64,000 nt of DNA from Acanthornis magna (taxonomy: Eukaryota > Chordata > Aves > Passeriformes > Acanthizidae). Position 1 is the first letter of the stretch. Every line of letters begins with the position of its first letter. Shown piece by piece: positions 1 through 9,766 of the stretch. Below the pieces are notes generated by a model, which saw nothing but the letters and a program-made list of their open reading frames with translations, did not search any database and was not told where the DNA came from. A program made the position numbers and the translations under genes. The stretch lies in NCBI GenBank assembly GCA_036785705.1, contig JAWUZG010000331.1:558001-622000 (forward strand). The letters are read 5' to 3'.

Positions 1-295
1 GAAGGAGCACAGACACCAATGCACCAATGCTGGCTTTGGCTGCCCTCTGGCAGAGAAGCACCCCTGGGGGCACAGGTCTCTGGGCCAGGAGATGGCACTG
101 GCACTGCCAGGGCTCGGGGGTGGCAGGTCTGCTTGGGTGGGGACTCTGCCACACCTGCTGATTTCAGTACTCCCCAGGTCCTGGGTGTCAGAGCAGCATT
201 GGTGCCCTGGCCCACACGTTCCCTGTCTGTGTCACACCTGTCATGGTCTACTCACAAGCGGACGCGTGATGGTTCGTTTCAGCTATGATCATGGA
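1..295. other. No gene recognised
   Basis: GC-balanced sequence with short open frames on both strands, none resembling a known family. It ends in an A-rich run near 300. Nothing in it can be assigned. Confidence 0.5.
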
Positions 296-609
296 GTGCA
301 AAAAAAAAGAAAATAAAGAAAAAATAATTCAACAAGTCAAGGGAGTTAAATTTCAAGTTAAACAGGAACTTTATTAATTGTGCCCATAAAGTGGCTTGCG
401 ATAGAAAGAGAGAGAGAGAATAAAGGAAAAGATAGGGAGGAAAGGGAGGAAAAGGGGGTTTATAGCTACCACCATGGGTCCACAGATGTCCAGCATCTCT
501 GGAGGGTCCTGGTCCAGAAGGTGTTCCTCTACCTCTGTCTTCAATTGATGTGATTTCGTGGGAACTATAGATACGAGTCCTGAACTAAGTCCTACATTGT
601 AATTTTTCA
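296..609 (-). repeat. Possible LTR fragment, minus orientation
   Basis: Read on the minus strand, this stretch starts TGAAAAATTACAATG. It has a TATAAA-like element in the second third and an AATAAA signal (plus-strand TTTATT at 370-375). Just upstream on the minus strand is a purine run, AAAAAAGGGGG (plus 620-630), which could be a polypurine tract, although it stands about 10 bases from the putative LTR start instead of touching it. The sequence does not match the LTR at 1144-1476, so the two are not a simple pair. The left edge is uncertain. Confidence 0.35.
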
Positions 610-612
610 TCT

Positions 613-1123
613 ATTTCGTCCCCCTTTTTTGTAGCTGCCTCCTACGATTTTGACAAAAGAAGCAGTCTGCATATCTCTTTCTCACCGCTTTCTTCTACCG
701 CTTTTTAAGGCATCCTGCACCGCCCTCCAGGCACTCGTCAAACACTTGGCAGATTCATAGTCCCGGGAAGCAGAGTCAAAGATAAGTTGTTCCGCTCACT
801 CCGAGATCGTCGCAGCAAAGGCATTTCTAGAGGCAATCTCTAAGCTCAGGCTCCTGTGCCACAGCAGCAGGGCCCTCAACAAGGCCCTCCATGCAAACAG
901 CACAGTCTTTTCCTGGCTTAGACAAATGATACCCATTTTTCTTGGGTGTTCAGCAGCTCACCTGCGTTCCAGGTGCCCAAAAAGTCCGGTCTGGACCTGA
1001 ACGATATCCTTCGCTCTTATGCTTCGCTGGGGCTCCGTCTCCGGCCGCACACACTGCTCTCGGCAATTTGCTTCTCTGCCGTATCTCAGCGATTCGCCGA
1101 TCGCTACCCGAAGCTGTTGCTGT
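613..1123 (-). other. Retroviral leader and unassigned interior
   Basis: This lies between the PBS at 1124-1141 and the purine run near 620. The part next to the PBS should be the untranslated leader of the element whose LTR is at 1144-1476. No gag, pol or env reading frame is recognisable, so almost the whole interior of that element appears to be lost, or the two LTR-like ends belong to different elements. Confidence 0.4.
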
Positions 1124-1141
1124 ATCACATCGGGGTCACCA
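1124..1141 (-). promoter_or_regulatory. Retroviral primer-binding site, tRNA-Trp type
   Basis: On the minus strand this reads TGGTGACCCCGATGTGAT, which is 18 bases complementary to the 3' end expected of tRNA-Trp apart from one position. It sits two bases inside the LTR end, as in alpharetroviruses, which use tRNA-Trp. It fixes the 5' end and the direction of the element. Confidence 0.75.
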
Positions 1142-1143
1142 GC

Positions 1144-1476
1144 TGTCGCTGTCGAGACGGTCACGACAAGTAAAAAGTTCACCACAACAGCTTCTTAGTC
1201 AGAGAAAAGGAACAAGTAAGTCTTTATTTTCCAAAGCCTTTTTATATTATTTCTAACATTCATGTCACACATCCATTGGCTCTCAGTTCATCACCCACAA
1301 TGTCATTGGCTACCTACAGTTAGAGCAACATCTTGCAATAACACCACCTGCGAGTCTCTTATTATCATTGTTTATGGATTCCTGCTTGTTTTGAGCTAGA
1401 GAGGAATAGTGCGAACTGGACAAACAGGCCTCTCCCATGGGAAAGAAGTTCTTACGAGATGCCTGCAGTTCCCACA
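1144..1476 (-). repeat. 5' LTR of an alpharetrovirus-like element
   Basis: The LTR is 333 bp and, read on the minus strand, starts TGTGGGAACTGC and ends in CGACA. It has two CCAAT boxes (plus-strand ATTGG at 1275 and 1305), a TATAAAAAGG box (plus 1237-1246) and AATAAA only about ten bases further (plus 1223-1228), which implies a very short R region. It ends abruptly against the CRE-like minisatellite at 1477, so the element inserted into that repeat. No second copy of this LTR lies in the window. Confidence 0.7.
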
Positions 1477-1640
1477 GTGTGTGACATCACAGAGCAGGTT
1501 GTGATGTCACAGAGCAGGCTGTGAGGAAAACGGGACATAAAGCAGGTTCTGTCACCCTTGGATGTCACAAAGCGGGCTCTGTAAAGTCCCAGATTTGGCT
1601 GTGACATCACAGGGGCTGTGTGAGGTCACTGGGGAGGTCA
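1477..1640 (+). repeat. CRE-like minisatellite, copy 1
   Basis: Degenerate tandem units of roughly 20-28 bases built on TGACATCACAGAGCAGGCTG, with variants such as GTGATGTCACAGAGCAGG and TGTGAGGTCACTGGGG. The same array flanks the JAK-like fragment in all four cassette copies. Copy 1 is truncated on its left by the LTR insertion. Confidence 0.8.
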
Positions 1641-1669
1641 CTCTGCCCCAGCCCCCCCTCACAGCTCCC

Positions 1670-1916
1670 CCCAGAGAAGTCCAACGCTGCTCGTGCACAG
1701 CAGGGTCCCCTGTCCTCCCGGGTCCCCCCTGCCCCCCGGCGCTGCAGCCTCCCCCAGAGGATGTTGCACGAGATCGACCCCCAGAGCCTGACATGGGGAT
1801 GGGGGGGATGGGGCTGTGGGGGGTGGGATAGGGGGACAGGGACCCCCTGGCAGTGTCCCTGTGTCCCCCAGGGTAAGAGCCTAGGCCAGGGCTCCTTTAC
1901 CCTCTTATGAACGAGG
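1670..1916 (+). pseudogene. JAK-family pseudokinase-start fragment, copy 1
   Basis: Three short exon-like pieces follow one another. The first comes after CTCCCCCCAG and reads, in one frame, SPTLLVHSR. The second comes after CTCCCCCAG and reads MLHEIDPQSLT. The third comes after TCCCCCAG and is close to ESLGQGSF. In this order they resemble the join between the SH2 and pseudokinase (JH2) domains of JAK kinases, where an LLV segment precedes an FH-x-I helix and then the glycine loop of JH2. No further JAK exons follow: the reading runs into an AT-rich repeat. Copy 1 has ML in place of MF and reads KSLGQGSFT before it is lost. It is a non-functional fragment. The JAK assignment rests on these short motifs and would need a protein search. 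Confidence 0.55.
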
Positions 1917-2440
1917 GGTTGAAAGCACTTAAAAAATCCCCAGCAAGGGATCAGCAAAAACCAGATTTAATATTAAGCGACAGCACAACAAAGTTCATTG
2001 AGAAGAGTCACTCTAGTCCTGACTGGACAGTTCAGGCACACCAAGCTAAAAAAGAAACAAGAAAACCAACCAAATCCATGCAATCAATACAGAAATTAAC
2101 AGTGTGTGTGTGTGTGTCTGTGACAAAATGACACTGAGGGCAAGGATAAAAGGAATACGCCCTAAAAACTTAGCAGCCCTCAAACTTAACAGAACTTGAC
2201 CTATACCTTAACCTTAAATTATACCTTAAACATAAAAATTTACCAAAAGAACAGCACTTAACAGTATTTAACATGATTTATAACTGATGAATTAACAATT
2301 TATGAGACTTAACAGTGTCTAATTTAGCTTATAGCTTGCATTAAACTTACCAACTTGGCAAAAGAACAACCCTTAGCAGCATTTACCTGAGCTTATACTT
2401 TAGGGCTGAACCTTACTTACAGGCTTAATTTCCTCAGATA
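1917..2440. repeat. AT-rich degenerate tandem repeat with TG run, copy 1
   Basis: Contains a short TG microsatellite (about 2099-2120), then AT-rich units with recurring elements such as AAAAGAACAGC, CTTAACAGTATTTAAC and TTTATAACTGATGAATTAAC spaced some 60-80 bases apart. The same block is present in the same place in the other three cassette copies. No gene is seen. Confidence 0.6.
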
Positions 2441-3640
2441 TCCAAGGGACTGCAACACCTCCGAGAGCAGCATTTCTCCCCCATTTGCCAGAGCACAGGC
2501 ACACGTGTGTGCACACAGACACAAAGAGTCAGTGCCAGGGACCTGCCAGAAATTCCCCTCCAGGGCAGGGAAATGCTCACTCCCGATGCTTTTGCATCTC
2601 CCCAGCAGGTGAAGGCTTGAGCCTCGAGGAGTGGGGGATCGGCCCAGGGTCCCTGGTTGTTCAGGGATGCCCCGAGGGCAGCAAACGGGAGAGTTCCCGG
2701 CTCCGAGAGGCCCCACTCAGAGGGAGGTCGCTGCTCCACGACAGCTCCAAGGGCTCATTTGGCACCGCTCTTGATAGGGCCCCAAGAGATGGGCTTTAGG
2801 CACAGCAATGGCTCATCCTGGCCGCACTTGGCATCAACAGCTTGCTTTGACACTGTGACAACAGCCATGCTGTGCCATTGAGGGAAGAAAAACAGTTGCC
2901 AAGGCTGCTCCTAAAGCAAGCAGGAGCTAGTTGGACAGCAGCAGTGCCTGGGAGCAGACAGTGTTTGTGATCAGCTGCACAGGAGCTGAGCCCAGGGGCT
3001 GTTGCTCAAGGCCCAGGCCTAAGGAGCATTTCTCACATGGAGGGCTGGCCTGGAAAGGCGGTGCTGGGGGATAATTCACGGCCTCAGGGTGCTCCCACTT
3101 GCTCCCAGCATTTCCATGTCCGTGCTCCAAGTGCTGCTCCCAGCCCTGAGCCGTGGGGATGGCAATGTCGCGCTCCCTTTGCGGGGCAGTGTCACACCTG
3201 AGCCAGGTGTGCAGGGCAGGACCTTGCCCTGAGCCCAAGCACTGTCCCACCTGCAGGAGCTGCTTCCCATCGGCCTCTTCCTGCTGCGGCCCCAAGCCCA
3301 GCTTGGAGCTAAACAAAGGGCGCTGGCTCGGGGTCATCCCCTGGCGGGGGCTGTGCACCCCCTCTGTCCCCTCCCCAAATTCCCTCCTGGGGGCAGCAGG
3401 AGCTGGGTCAGGAGCCCTGTGGGGAGGGAAAAGGGGGGGACACTGGCATGAGGGGGGGCACACAGGCTCTGGGGAACACACACAACCCCTGGGGACCCCC
3501 CTGACCTTCTCCCACAGCACCAGGAGGAGGAATCCCAACATGGAGCCCCCAAACCCCTGACAGCATTTTGGGGGCAGAGTCTCGTGGCAGCTTTGGGGGT
3601 CTGGGGGGGGTCACTACTGCCCTGAAACCCCTCCCCAGCC
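2441..3640. other. Conserved cassette segment, no confident gene, copy 1
   Basis: A GC-rich segment present at high similarity in copies 2 (about 34100-35330) and 3 (about 46560-47760). On the minus strand one piece near 3500-3541 reads MLGFLLLVLWEKVRG before a GT, which loosely resembles the membrane exon of an MHC class II beta chain. A following piece after CACAG begins GLLTQLLLP in copy 2. That would place MHC membrane and tail exon remnants on the same strand as the leader exon and zinc-finger gene, but the match is short and weak. The remaining open frames differ between copies and look non-coding. Confidence 0.35.
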
Positions 3641-3927
3641 CCAGAGGTAATGCCAGACCCCTCCAACCACCTCACAGCTCCCCCTAGGATGCCTCAGTCC
3701 ATTACACATAAACGGTCCCATGAGACGCTGAAAGCCCTTTCCCATCTCTCCCAAGACCCACCCAAATTCTCTCCAAACCACACAACCCAGCCTGGACCCC
3801 AAAACTCATCACAGACGCCACCAAGCCCCATCCCAGTATCACAAATGCCCCCAAGAACCAAAAAAGGCCCTCCCAATCCCCACAGATCCCCAAAATGCCC
3901 CTCCCAGCCCCCCATGGCACTAACCAG

Positions 3928-4120
3928 GAGAGGTTTGTGCACAGGAACATCCACAGCCGGCAGCAGCTTGGGCACTTCAGAAGCAAGCCGGGCACTTTGG
4001 GGGACACACCCCAAATGGGGAGAACAAGGCCAGGGACTAATGGAAAAGAAAACCAGAATTCCTGGAGAACAGATGGGCTCAGGTGGACACGTTCTGCCGG
4101 CACAACTATGAGATCAGGGT
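3928..4120 (+). pseudogene. MHC class II B beta-1 exon remnant, copy 1
   Basis: The plus strand encodes ERFVHRNIHSRQQLGHF in one frame and then, after a frame change, PEFLENRWAQVDTFCRHNYE. These are the hallmarks of the second half of the class II beta-1 (peptide-binding) domain, including the VDTFCRHNYE segment with its conserved cysteine and glycosylation-region neighbours. The region between is frame-shifted and carries a TAA, so no functional domain can be made. The first half of the domain and the beta-2 exon are not found on this strand. It lies on the strand opposite to the MHC leader exon at 7386-7456, so the two are not exons of one gene as they stand. Confidence 0.8.
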
Positions 4121-4283
4121 CCTGTGCCCTGGCCTGGGGAGCCCCAGAACAGGCAAATCCTCCTGAATATTCCCGTGAACCACAAATTCACCCCCAAATC
4201 GCAGTAAAATGGCGCAGCTTTAGACCTTGTCGTTTCATTTTTTATTTTTACCCCATTTAGGGTTGTTTTGACAGGAAGAAGAC

Positions 4284-4342
4284 GGAAATTATTTAGGTTG
4301 GAAAAGACCTCCAAGATCATCCAGCATTGCTTGATGCCACCG
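4284..4342. repeat. CR1-like LINE sliver, copy 1
   Basis: The phrase TTAGGTTGGAAAAGACCTCC followed by AAGATCATCCAG is typical of the 3' region of avian CR1 retroposons. Equivalent slivers occur at about 33430-33480 and 48420-48480 in the other cassette copies, so the insertion predates the duplications. Confidence 0.6.
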
Positions 4343-4555
4343 GAAGAAACAACTGGACACAGCAGGTGAGATTTTTTAGGGTGTAACTTCAATAAATCAC
4401 CTCTTCCCAATGAATTTCCAGTATCAATCTGAGTCCCGATGGATGTTCCTGCCCCTGTTTTTACCCATGTTGCTACAGGGAATCTGAGGACGTGGAAGCC
4501 ACCAGCCAGGTGTCCTCCCAGTGTTGGTCACAGGGAGTGTGGGTCACCAGGGCTC

Positions 4556-4641
4556 TGCCCAATGTGGGTCGTCTGAGGGGTGATGAAGATGGAGCAGCAC
4601 ACAAAGCTCTTCCCACAGTCAGGGCACTCGCAGGGCTTCCC
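4556..4641 (-). pseudogene. Degenerate zinc finger after the stop codon, copy 1
   Basis: In frame after the TAA that ends the finger array, the minus strand reads GKPCECPDCGKSFVCCSIF and then a finger-like tail in which the first histidine is replaced by proline (ITPQTTH). It is a former terminal finger now outside the protein. The same ghost follows the stop in copies 2 and 3, and a relative is still in frame at 53520-53575. Confidence 0.7.
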
Positions 4642-5911
4642 TTACCGGTGCCTCCGCTGGTGTCGGGTCAAGTTAGAGCTCGCAGAGAAGCTCTTCCCAC
4701 ACTCAGGACACTCATAGGGCCTCTCCCCAGTGTGGATGCGCTGGTGGGTGATGAGGTGGGAGTTGTACTTGAAGCCCTTCCTGCACTCAGGGCAGCGGAA
4801 GGGCCTCTCCTCTGTGTGAATCCGCTCATGCATGAGGAGGTTGGAGCTGGTCTGAAACCTCTTCCCACACACAGAACACTCATAGGGCCTCTCCCCTGCG
4901 TGGATCATCTGGTGCCGGATCAGGTGAGAGCTCTGGCTGAAGCCCTTCCCACATTCCCCACACTCATAGGGCCTCTCCCCAGTGTGAATCATCTGGTGGC
5001 GGATCAGGTTGGAGATCTTGCTGAAGCTCTTCCCACCTTTCCCACACTCATAGGGCTGTTTCCCAGTGTGGATCCTCTGGTGGCAGGTCAGGTTGGAGCT
5101 CTGGCTGAAGCTCATCCCACATTTGGGACACTCATTGGATCTCTCCCTGGTGTGGATGCGCTGGTGGGTGATGAGGTGGGAGTTGTGCTTGAAGCCCTTC
5201 CTGCACTCAGGGCAGCGGAAGGGCCTCTCCTCTGTGTGAATCTGCTGATGCCTGAGGCGATGGGAGCTGGTCTGAAACCTCTTCCCACATTCAGGACACT
5301 CATAGGGCCTCTCCCCTGTGTGGATCCTCTGGTGGATCATCAGGTGGGATCTCTGGCTGAAGCCCTTCCCACATTCCCCACACTTGTAGGGCTTCTCCCC
5401 ATCATGGAGCTGCTCAGGGACCACCAGGGCTGAGCTCTGGCTGAAGCTCCGGACGTCTTCCCAGCACAGGGTGGGTCTTTCCTCCTCAGAGCGCCCTGGG
5501 CTGGATTTGCAGCCCCTCCTTGTGTGGCATCTCTGGGGCTTTTCCTCCCTCTTCAACTCCTGTGTCATGGAGCCGCTCAAAACGGCCTCTTCCACATGGT
5601 TCTGCCCCAAGGGTTTGCCCTCCCTGGTCTCCATCTGCAGCTCATTGCCTGGGGAGGAAGGACAAGGAGAGGATGGCATTTGCCTCCGTGCCACAGGCAA
5701 GGGGAAGGACATGCCCCCAATCTGTCCCTGCAGGACAGCGTCGGCAGCGGGGTTGTCCTGCAGCCGGGGGCGATGCTCAGCTGGGACATGGAGCAGAAGA
5801 GAGGGGGAAAGGGACACTGACTTCCTCCTCACCTGCCTGTGGCTCCTTGGGTATCTTCCTCTTCCTCACAGCCTCCTCCCGCATGCGGCCAATGTTTGGG
5901 AATGGGAAATC
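4642..5911 (-). CDS. C2H2 zinc-finger protein, cassette copy 1
   Basis: Putative nuclear DNA-binding protein with tandem Krueppel-type fingers. Two exons are visible: 79 bp at 5833-5911 (acceptor AAACCAG; encodes [19 protein letters not shown] and on; donor GTGAGG) and the finger exon at 5648-4642, entered after CCCCAG and starting [10 protein letters not shown]. The likely start is the Met of GRMREE, giving about 350 residues. The open frame between the exons (beginning MRRKSVSL) is intron. A degenerate finger ([13 protein letters not shown]) precedes nine finger units joined by [12 protein letters not shown] linkers. Finger 5 ([10 protein letters not shown]) has lost its second zinc cysteine. 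Fingers 3 and 8 use the [10 protein letters not shown] form. No KRAB, SCAN or BTB domain is seen. It is intact apart from finger 5 and is probably transcribed from upstream exons not identified here. Confidence 0.85.
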
Positions 5912-7385
5912 CTGGTTTGGGGGAAAGAAGGTCTGAGTGCCTCGGGTCGGGGGTTCCTCCTGCCCAAGTCTAACTCTAGAAGTCACTGAGTGTTTTGTGT
6001 CTATAAAATCCTCCAAAAATCAAGAGTGACCCCAAAAAAGCCTCCCAGACGTTCCCCCTTTCCAGTCCCCTGCTTTGGGGTGCTGGGGCTCCCCCTTTTC
6101 AAAGCTGCTGGGGCTCCCGTGGGTCCTGGGGATCCCCCTTCTCCAGGCTCCTGCTTAGGGATGCCGTGGGGTTTCGCTGGTCCCAGGGGTCCCTTCTTCC
6201 CTGATGCTGCTTTGGCTCCCAGGGTCCCCCTCTTCAGGCTCCCCCCACTCCAGGCACTCGCGGCTTCCCCCTCTCTCCGCCGCCCCTTTCAGTGTCACAG
6301 TGTCCCGGCCCTGCCTCATCTCCAGGCTCCCCCACCCCTCCAGGCTGCCGGGGGTCCCCCAGCTCCGCTATTGCCCCTCTCTGCTCTCTCCACTCCGGGA
6401 GTCCTGCGTTCCATCCCCCGGCTCTCCCAGGGATACCCAAAACCGATGTCCTGTCCCACCAATACCAGGCAGTTCCCACATGGACCTCCCGCAATATTCC
6501 CCAAAAATGCGTTTCTGGATCAGTTTTGGAGTCCTGCGAGATCCAAACTTTCCCTCGGGTTTGGATCTCGCAGGACTCCAAGGAAAATCTTCACTAGGGA
6601 CATGCAATGATATCTGTGGCTCAATTCCAGAATCTGTGAGTTCCAAACACGCCTCCAGAAAAAAACAACCCTCCTGAGACCCCCCAGATAGATTTGGGGT
6701 GAGTTCTCCCTCCCTGGTCACCTGTGGAATGTGGGGGGCAATGATCTCAGAGAGGGGGGTGCTGCAGACAGAGTGGGTGGTGAAACCTCATGATTCTCCT
6801 GGTCCTTCTTTTCCTCCTCCTCCTCCTCCTCCACTGTCACTCCTCTTCTTTCTACTCCTCCGCTGTTCCTACTCCAGACCCCCCTACGCCACCCTCCTCT
6901 ACCCCATGGCTGCTGCAGCACAGGCTGCTGAGTGGAGGAACCCCCGATCAGCCCCAGGGATGGACAGGGGGCTTGGAGCCCCCCCCAGTGCAGATCCACC
7001 TCCCCCAGAGCCACAGGGAATTGCCCCGGGGACCGAGTGCTGGGGAACAGGGCTGGACCCCCATGGAACCGACCTTCTGCCATCCCAACCCCACCTTTCC
7101 CTCCCCTCTCCTCCCTTTTCCCATCCTTCTCCCAGTCCACACACCCCTCCCAACTCAATTTCGGTCTCCCATCCCCCTCCCGCTCTCTTTGGGGGTCCCA
7201 GACACCTCTTTTCCACTGCTCTTCTATCTCTTTCCTCATCTTCCCCTCAGTCCCCATCCCCCCTCTCCCATGATTGGTTTTGGGGCTTCCAGGCCCCTCC
7301 TGCCCACTTTGGGGGTCCCAATCCACATTTCGCTCTGTTTGGGGTCCCAGCCCCCGCCCCCCTTCTCACCGCGCCCCCCGCTCAC
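5912..7385. other. Intergenic or intronic spacer between zinc-finger gene and MHC leader, copy 1
   Basis: Contains repeated phrases of the type GGATCTTGCAGGACTCCA (for example near 6520-6590) and CT-rich runs near 6800-6860. On the minus strand it lies downstream of the MHC leader exon donor, where the first intron and beta-1 exon of a class II B gene should be. No beta-1, beta-2 or membrane exon is present on that strand here. Long open frames across it reflect high GC content. Confidence 0.55.
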
Positions 7386-7456
7386 CCCGCGGCCGGGGGC
7401 ACTGCCAGCACCACCAGTGCCACCAGGACGGCCCCAGCTGCCCCCACACGGCCCAT
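7386..7456 (-). CDS. MHC class II B leader exon (exon 1), copy 1
   Basis: A 71 bp exon encoding MGRVGAAGAVLVALVVLA followed by VPPAA: a positively flagged N-terminus, a long hydrophobic core and a small-residue end, which is a classic signal peptide and matches the leader of passerine class II beta chains. It is followed directly by the donor GTGAGC. The exon differs from copy 3 by one silent change and from copy 2 by none that I can see. No exon 2 follows on the minus strand: the next coding unit downstream is the zinc-finger gene. It is either an orphan exon of a rearranged gene or the start of an undescribed transcript. Confidence 0.8.
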
Positions 7457-7830
7457 GCCCAGCGCCGGGCAGCTGCCCAGAGCCCCAAAGCAGCCGCGCT
7501 CTGCCCTGGGGGGTCCCCAAAGCGGCCCCGCCCCGCGCGGCACTGCGAGCACCAGGCCGGAGCAGTGCGGAGCGCGGGCGGGCGGCATCAGCCGTGCCCG
7601 GGCAGGGCCGGGCCCCGCGGGACAGCTCCCCCCGCACTCGGCCCCAACGGGACAGCGCCCAGCGGGGGGGCCCGGCCTGCCCGCCCCACACCTCCCCCTC
7701 CCCAAATTCCGCTCCCGCCGCCGCTGGGGCCCAGGGGGGCGCAGCTGGGCTCCAGAGCTGCCGGAGACACGTGTCCCCCGCTGCCAGTGCCACCCCCCGA
7801 AGGATTAGGGCTACCCCAAAACTCCCTCAC
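7457..7830 (-). promoter_or_regulatory. CpG-rich promoter island of MHC leader exon, copy 1
   Basis: Very GC- and CpG-rich sequence immediately 5' of the leader ATG, nearly identical at 21756-22129 and 51504-51870. It contains GGGGCGGGGCC (an Sp1-type box) close to the ATG. I cannot point to a clear class II X or Y box. The conservation across copies and the CpG content suggest a promoter that is active in the germ line or was recently homogenised. Confidence 0.5.
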
Positions 7831-8590
7831 AGGTGGCCGATACCCCGAAAGCCCCGAAGGAATGGGGTCCCCCCGCCTTCATCACCCCCAACCTTCGGCT
7901 GCCTCATCCCAGGCCCCAGCCCACCCATCCCCCTCCCCCACACTTCAGCCCACACCCCAATCCACATCCCACCCTGCCCGGGCCCCAGACCACCCCATCC
8001 CACTTCTCCCGACAGCCGCCACAGCGACCCCCAAAAACCCGCGTGCCGGGGACTCCCCTATATCCCCCCAGGGCCATTTGCGACTCACAGCTGGAGTCCT
8101 GCAACATCCAAACATCTGCCCCCTCTCCCACCAAAAAAACCCCCAAACAAACAAACCCTCCCAGGATCAACCAAAGATATTTGGGGCTCGGTTCTGGAGT
8201 CCTACAAGCTCCAAAAACCCCCCCTCCCAAAAAGAACCCCACATACCACCCAAGATCTCTGGGGCGAGCTCCCCCTGCCCGGTCACCTGCGGGATGCGGG
8301 GGGCGATGCTCCCGGGGCCGAGGACTGCGGACACAGAGAGCGATGGACACACGTGGCAGCTCCTTTTCCTGCTTCTCTTTCTGCTCCACCCCCTTGACCC
8401 CTCCTCTTCCTCCCGCTGTTCCCCTCTGTCAACCCGCTCTTCTTCGTTCTCTTCCTCTCCTGCTAGCTCCTCCTGTTCTTTGTCATTCCCATCCCGGCTG
8501 TGTCTGACATCACCCCCGGGGCCATCCCGTGCTCAGCAGAGCATCCTGTGCTCTGTCAGCCCTCTCTGCTTCTTAGGGAAGGATTTGGGA
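7831..8590. other. Distal end of cassette copy 1
   Basis: Homologous to about 21003-21755 (inverted) and about 51850-52600 (direct). It carries two further GGAGTCCTRCAASMTCCAAA phrases like those in the spacer at 5912-7385, so the flanks of the leader exon are themselves an older local duplication. The homology with copy 2 ends near CTTAGGGAAGGA at about 8588. No gene is seen. Confidence 0.6.
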
Positions 8591-8783
8591 TTTATCCCGG
8601 GCACAGACACTGAACCTCACCCCAAAGTGCCCTGCTGCCATTGCTGTCCCCTGGGCGCTGGGCAGGTGCTGTGCCAGGGGAAGCAGAGACACAAAGGAAG
8701 CCAAGTGCAGCCCAGCTGCCCGGGCTGATCCAGACGAGCCCCAGGGACAAGGTCCTGCAGAGCCACACGGAGCCCTCGGCTCC

Positions 8784-9222
8784 TGTTATGATCCTATTCT
8801 TAAGGTTCTTTAGAAATACCTCTGCCCGAATTAAGGTGCAAACGAGACCATATGCCAGTCAATAGTATGGGTTTTATCGTATAGTAAATAAGAGAGAGAG
8901 AGTGGAAAAGAGAGAAAGGGAGAAGTAGGAAACGAGGTGGGGGGGACAGAAAGAGAGTGACAGAGACAGAATAAAAGAATATCACCATCCGTGGATCCCA
9001 GCGATGATGCATTGATCCTCTCCAGCTTGGTCTTCTTGGTGGTGATGGTCTCCCCAGAAAGCACAGAATCCCATGGGTTTATACACACTCAGGCCAGCTG
9101 GCAATGTCCAGGCATGTCCCCTGGCGGAGGGCACAGTCTCTTGCAGCAGACTCTGCTGGCATCATGTGCAGTCCTGTGGGGCAAGGCCTAGCCCTTTGGG
9201 GGGTCTGTGATGGATTATGACA
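8784..9222 (-). repeat. Probable solo LTR
   Basis: Bounded by TGTTATGATCC and GGATTATGACA, a near-perfect inverted terminal match with TG...CA ends. On the minus strand a TATAAACCC box lies near 9078 and a GATAAAACCC polyadenylation-like site near 8876, some 200 bases apart. A GA-rich microsatellite lies inside at 8889-8965. No clear target duplication is visible at the two ends, and no retroviral interior adjoins. Confidence 0.5.
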
Positions 9223-9766
9223 CCCCCTCAGCTGCCTCTCACATGAATGTCCCGTGGATGTGGCCTGTGGGCTTGGGGGTTCCACAGCTGGCCCAGTTTG
9301 TGTGAGGGAGGATGGGCGTGTATTGCCTCTCTCCAGAGGTTATGCCATGCACCCAAAACCTCCTCCTCCCCCCCTCGGTTGGGGGAGAAGTCTGTGTAGA
9401 CTTAGCTTTGTGAGCTGTGCTTTGCCCCCACCCCAAACTCAGCCGGGGATGATTCTCAGTGCAGCTGGTGCCTTTGGCCTTTGTGGATGCATTCCTTTCC
9501 CTCAGCCTGAGATGACTGAACAATAGGCTTCCCTTTATCTAATCTCAGCAGTTTGACTCTCAGTCCAAGGTCCCAGTCAGGTATCCTCACCGAGGCTTCT
9601 TTGCTTGTAGTTTCTTTACGCAGTGTTCTGTACAATGAGCAAAACTTTCTATCAATGTTTGAGGCATGAACTATTTCAGTCTCTGACAGCATCCCGGGCT
9701 GGGTGAGGGGTCCCAGAGCCCTGGCACAGCCTCTGCCCCACTGACGGCATCGTGGTCCTCCCGCAG
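9223..9766. other. No gene recognised upstream of the kinase pseudogene
   Basis: The exon for the kinase N-lobe (glycine loop and catalytic lysine) would be expected here for the pseudogene that follows, but neither motif is seen on the plus strand. The end of the stretch is a plausible intron leading to the CCGCAG acceptor at 9761-9766. Confidence 0.5.

Noticed and set aside
4492..5433. A 313-codon plus-strand frame with repeated [19 protein letters not shown] units, and a similar one at 48608-49237
   Set aside because: Exact mirror of the zinc-finger tandem repeats on the other strand. The repeat structure comes from the fingers.
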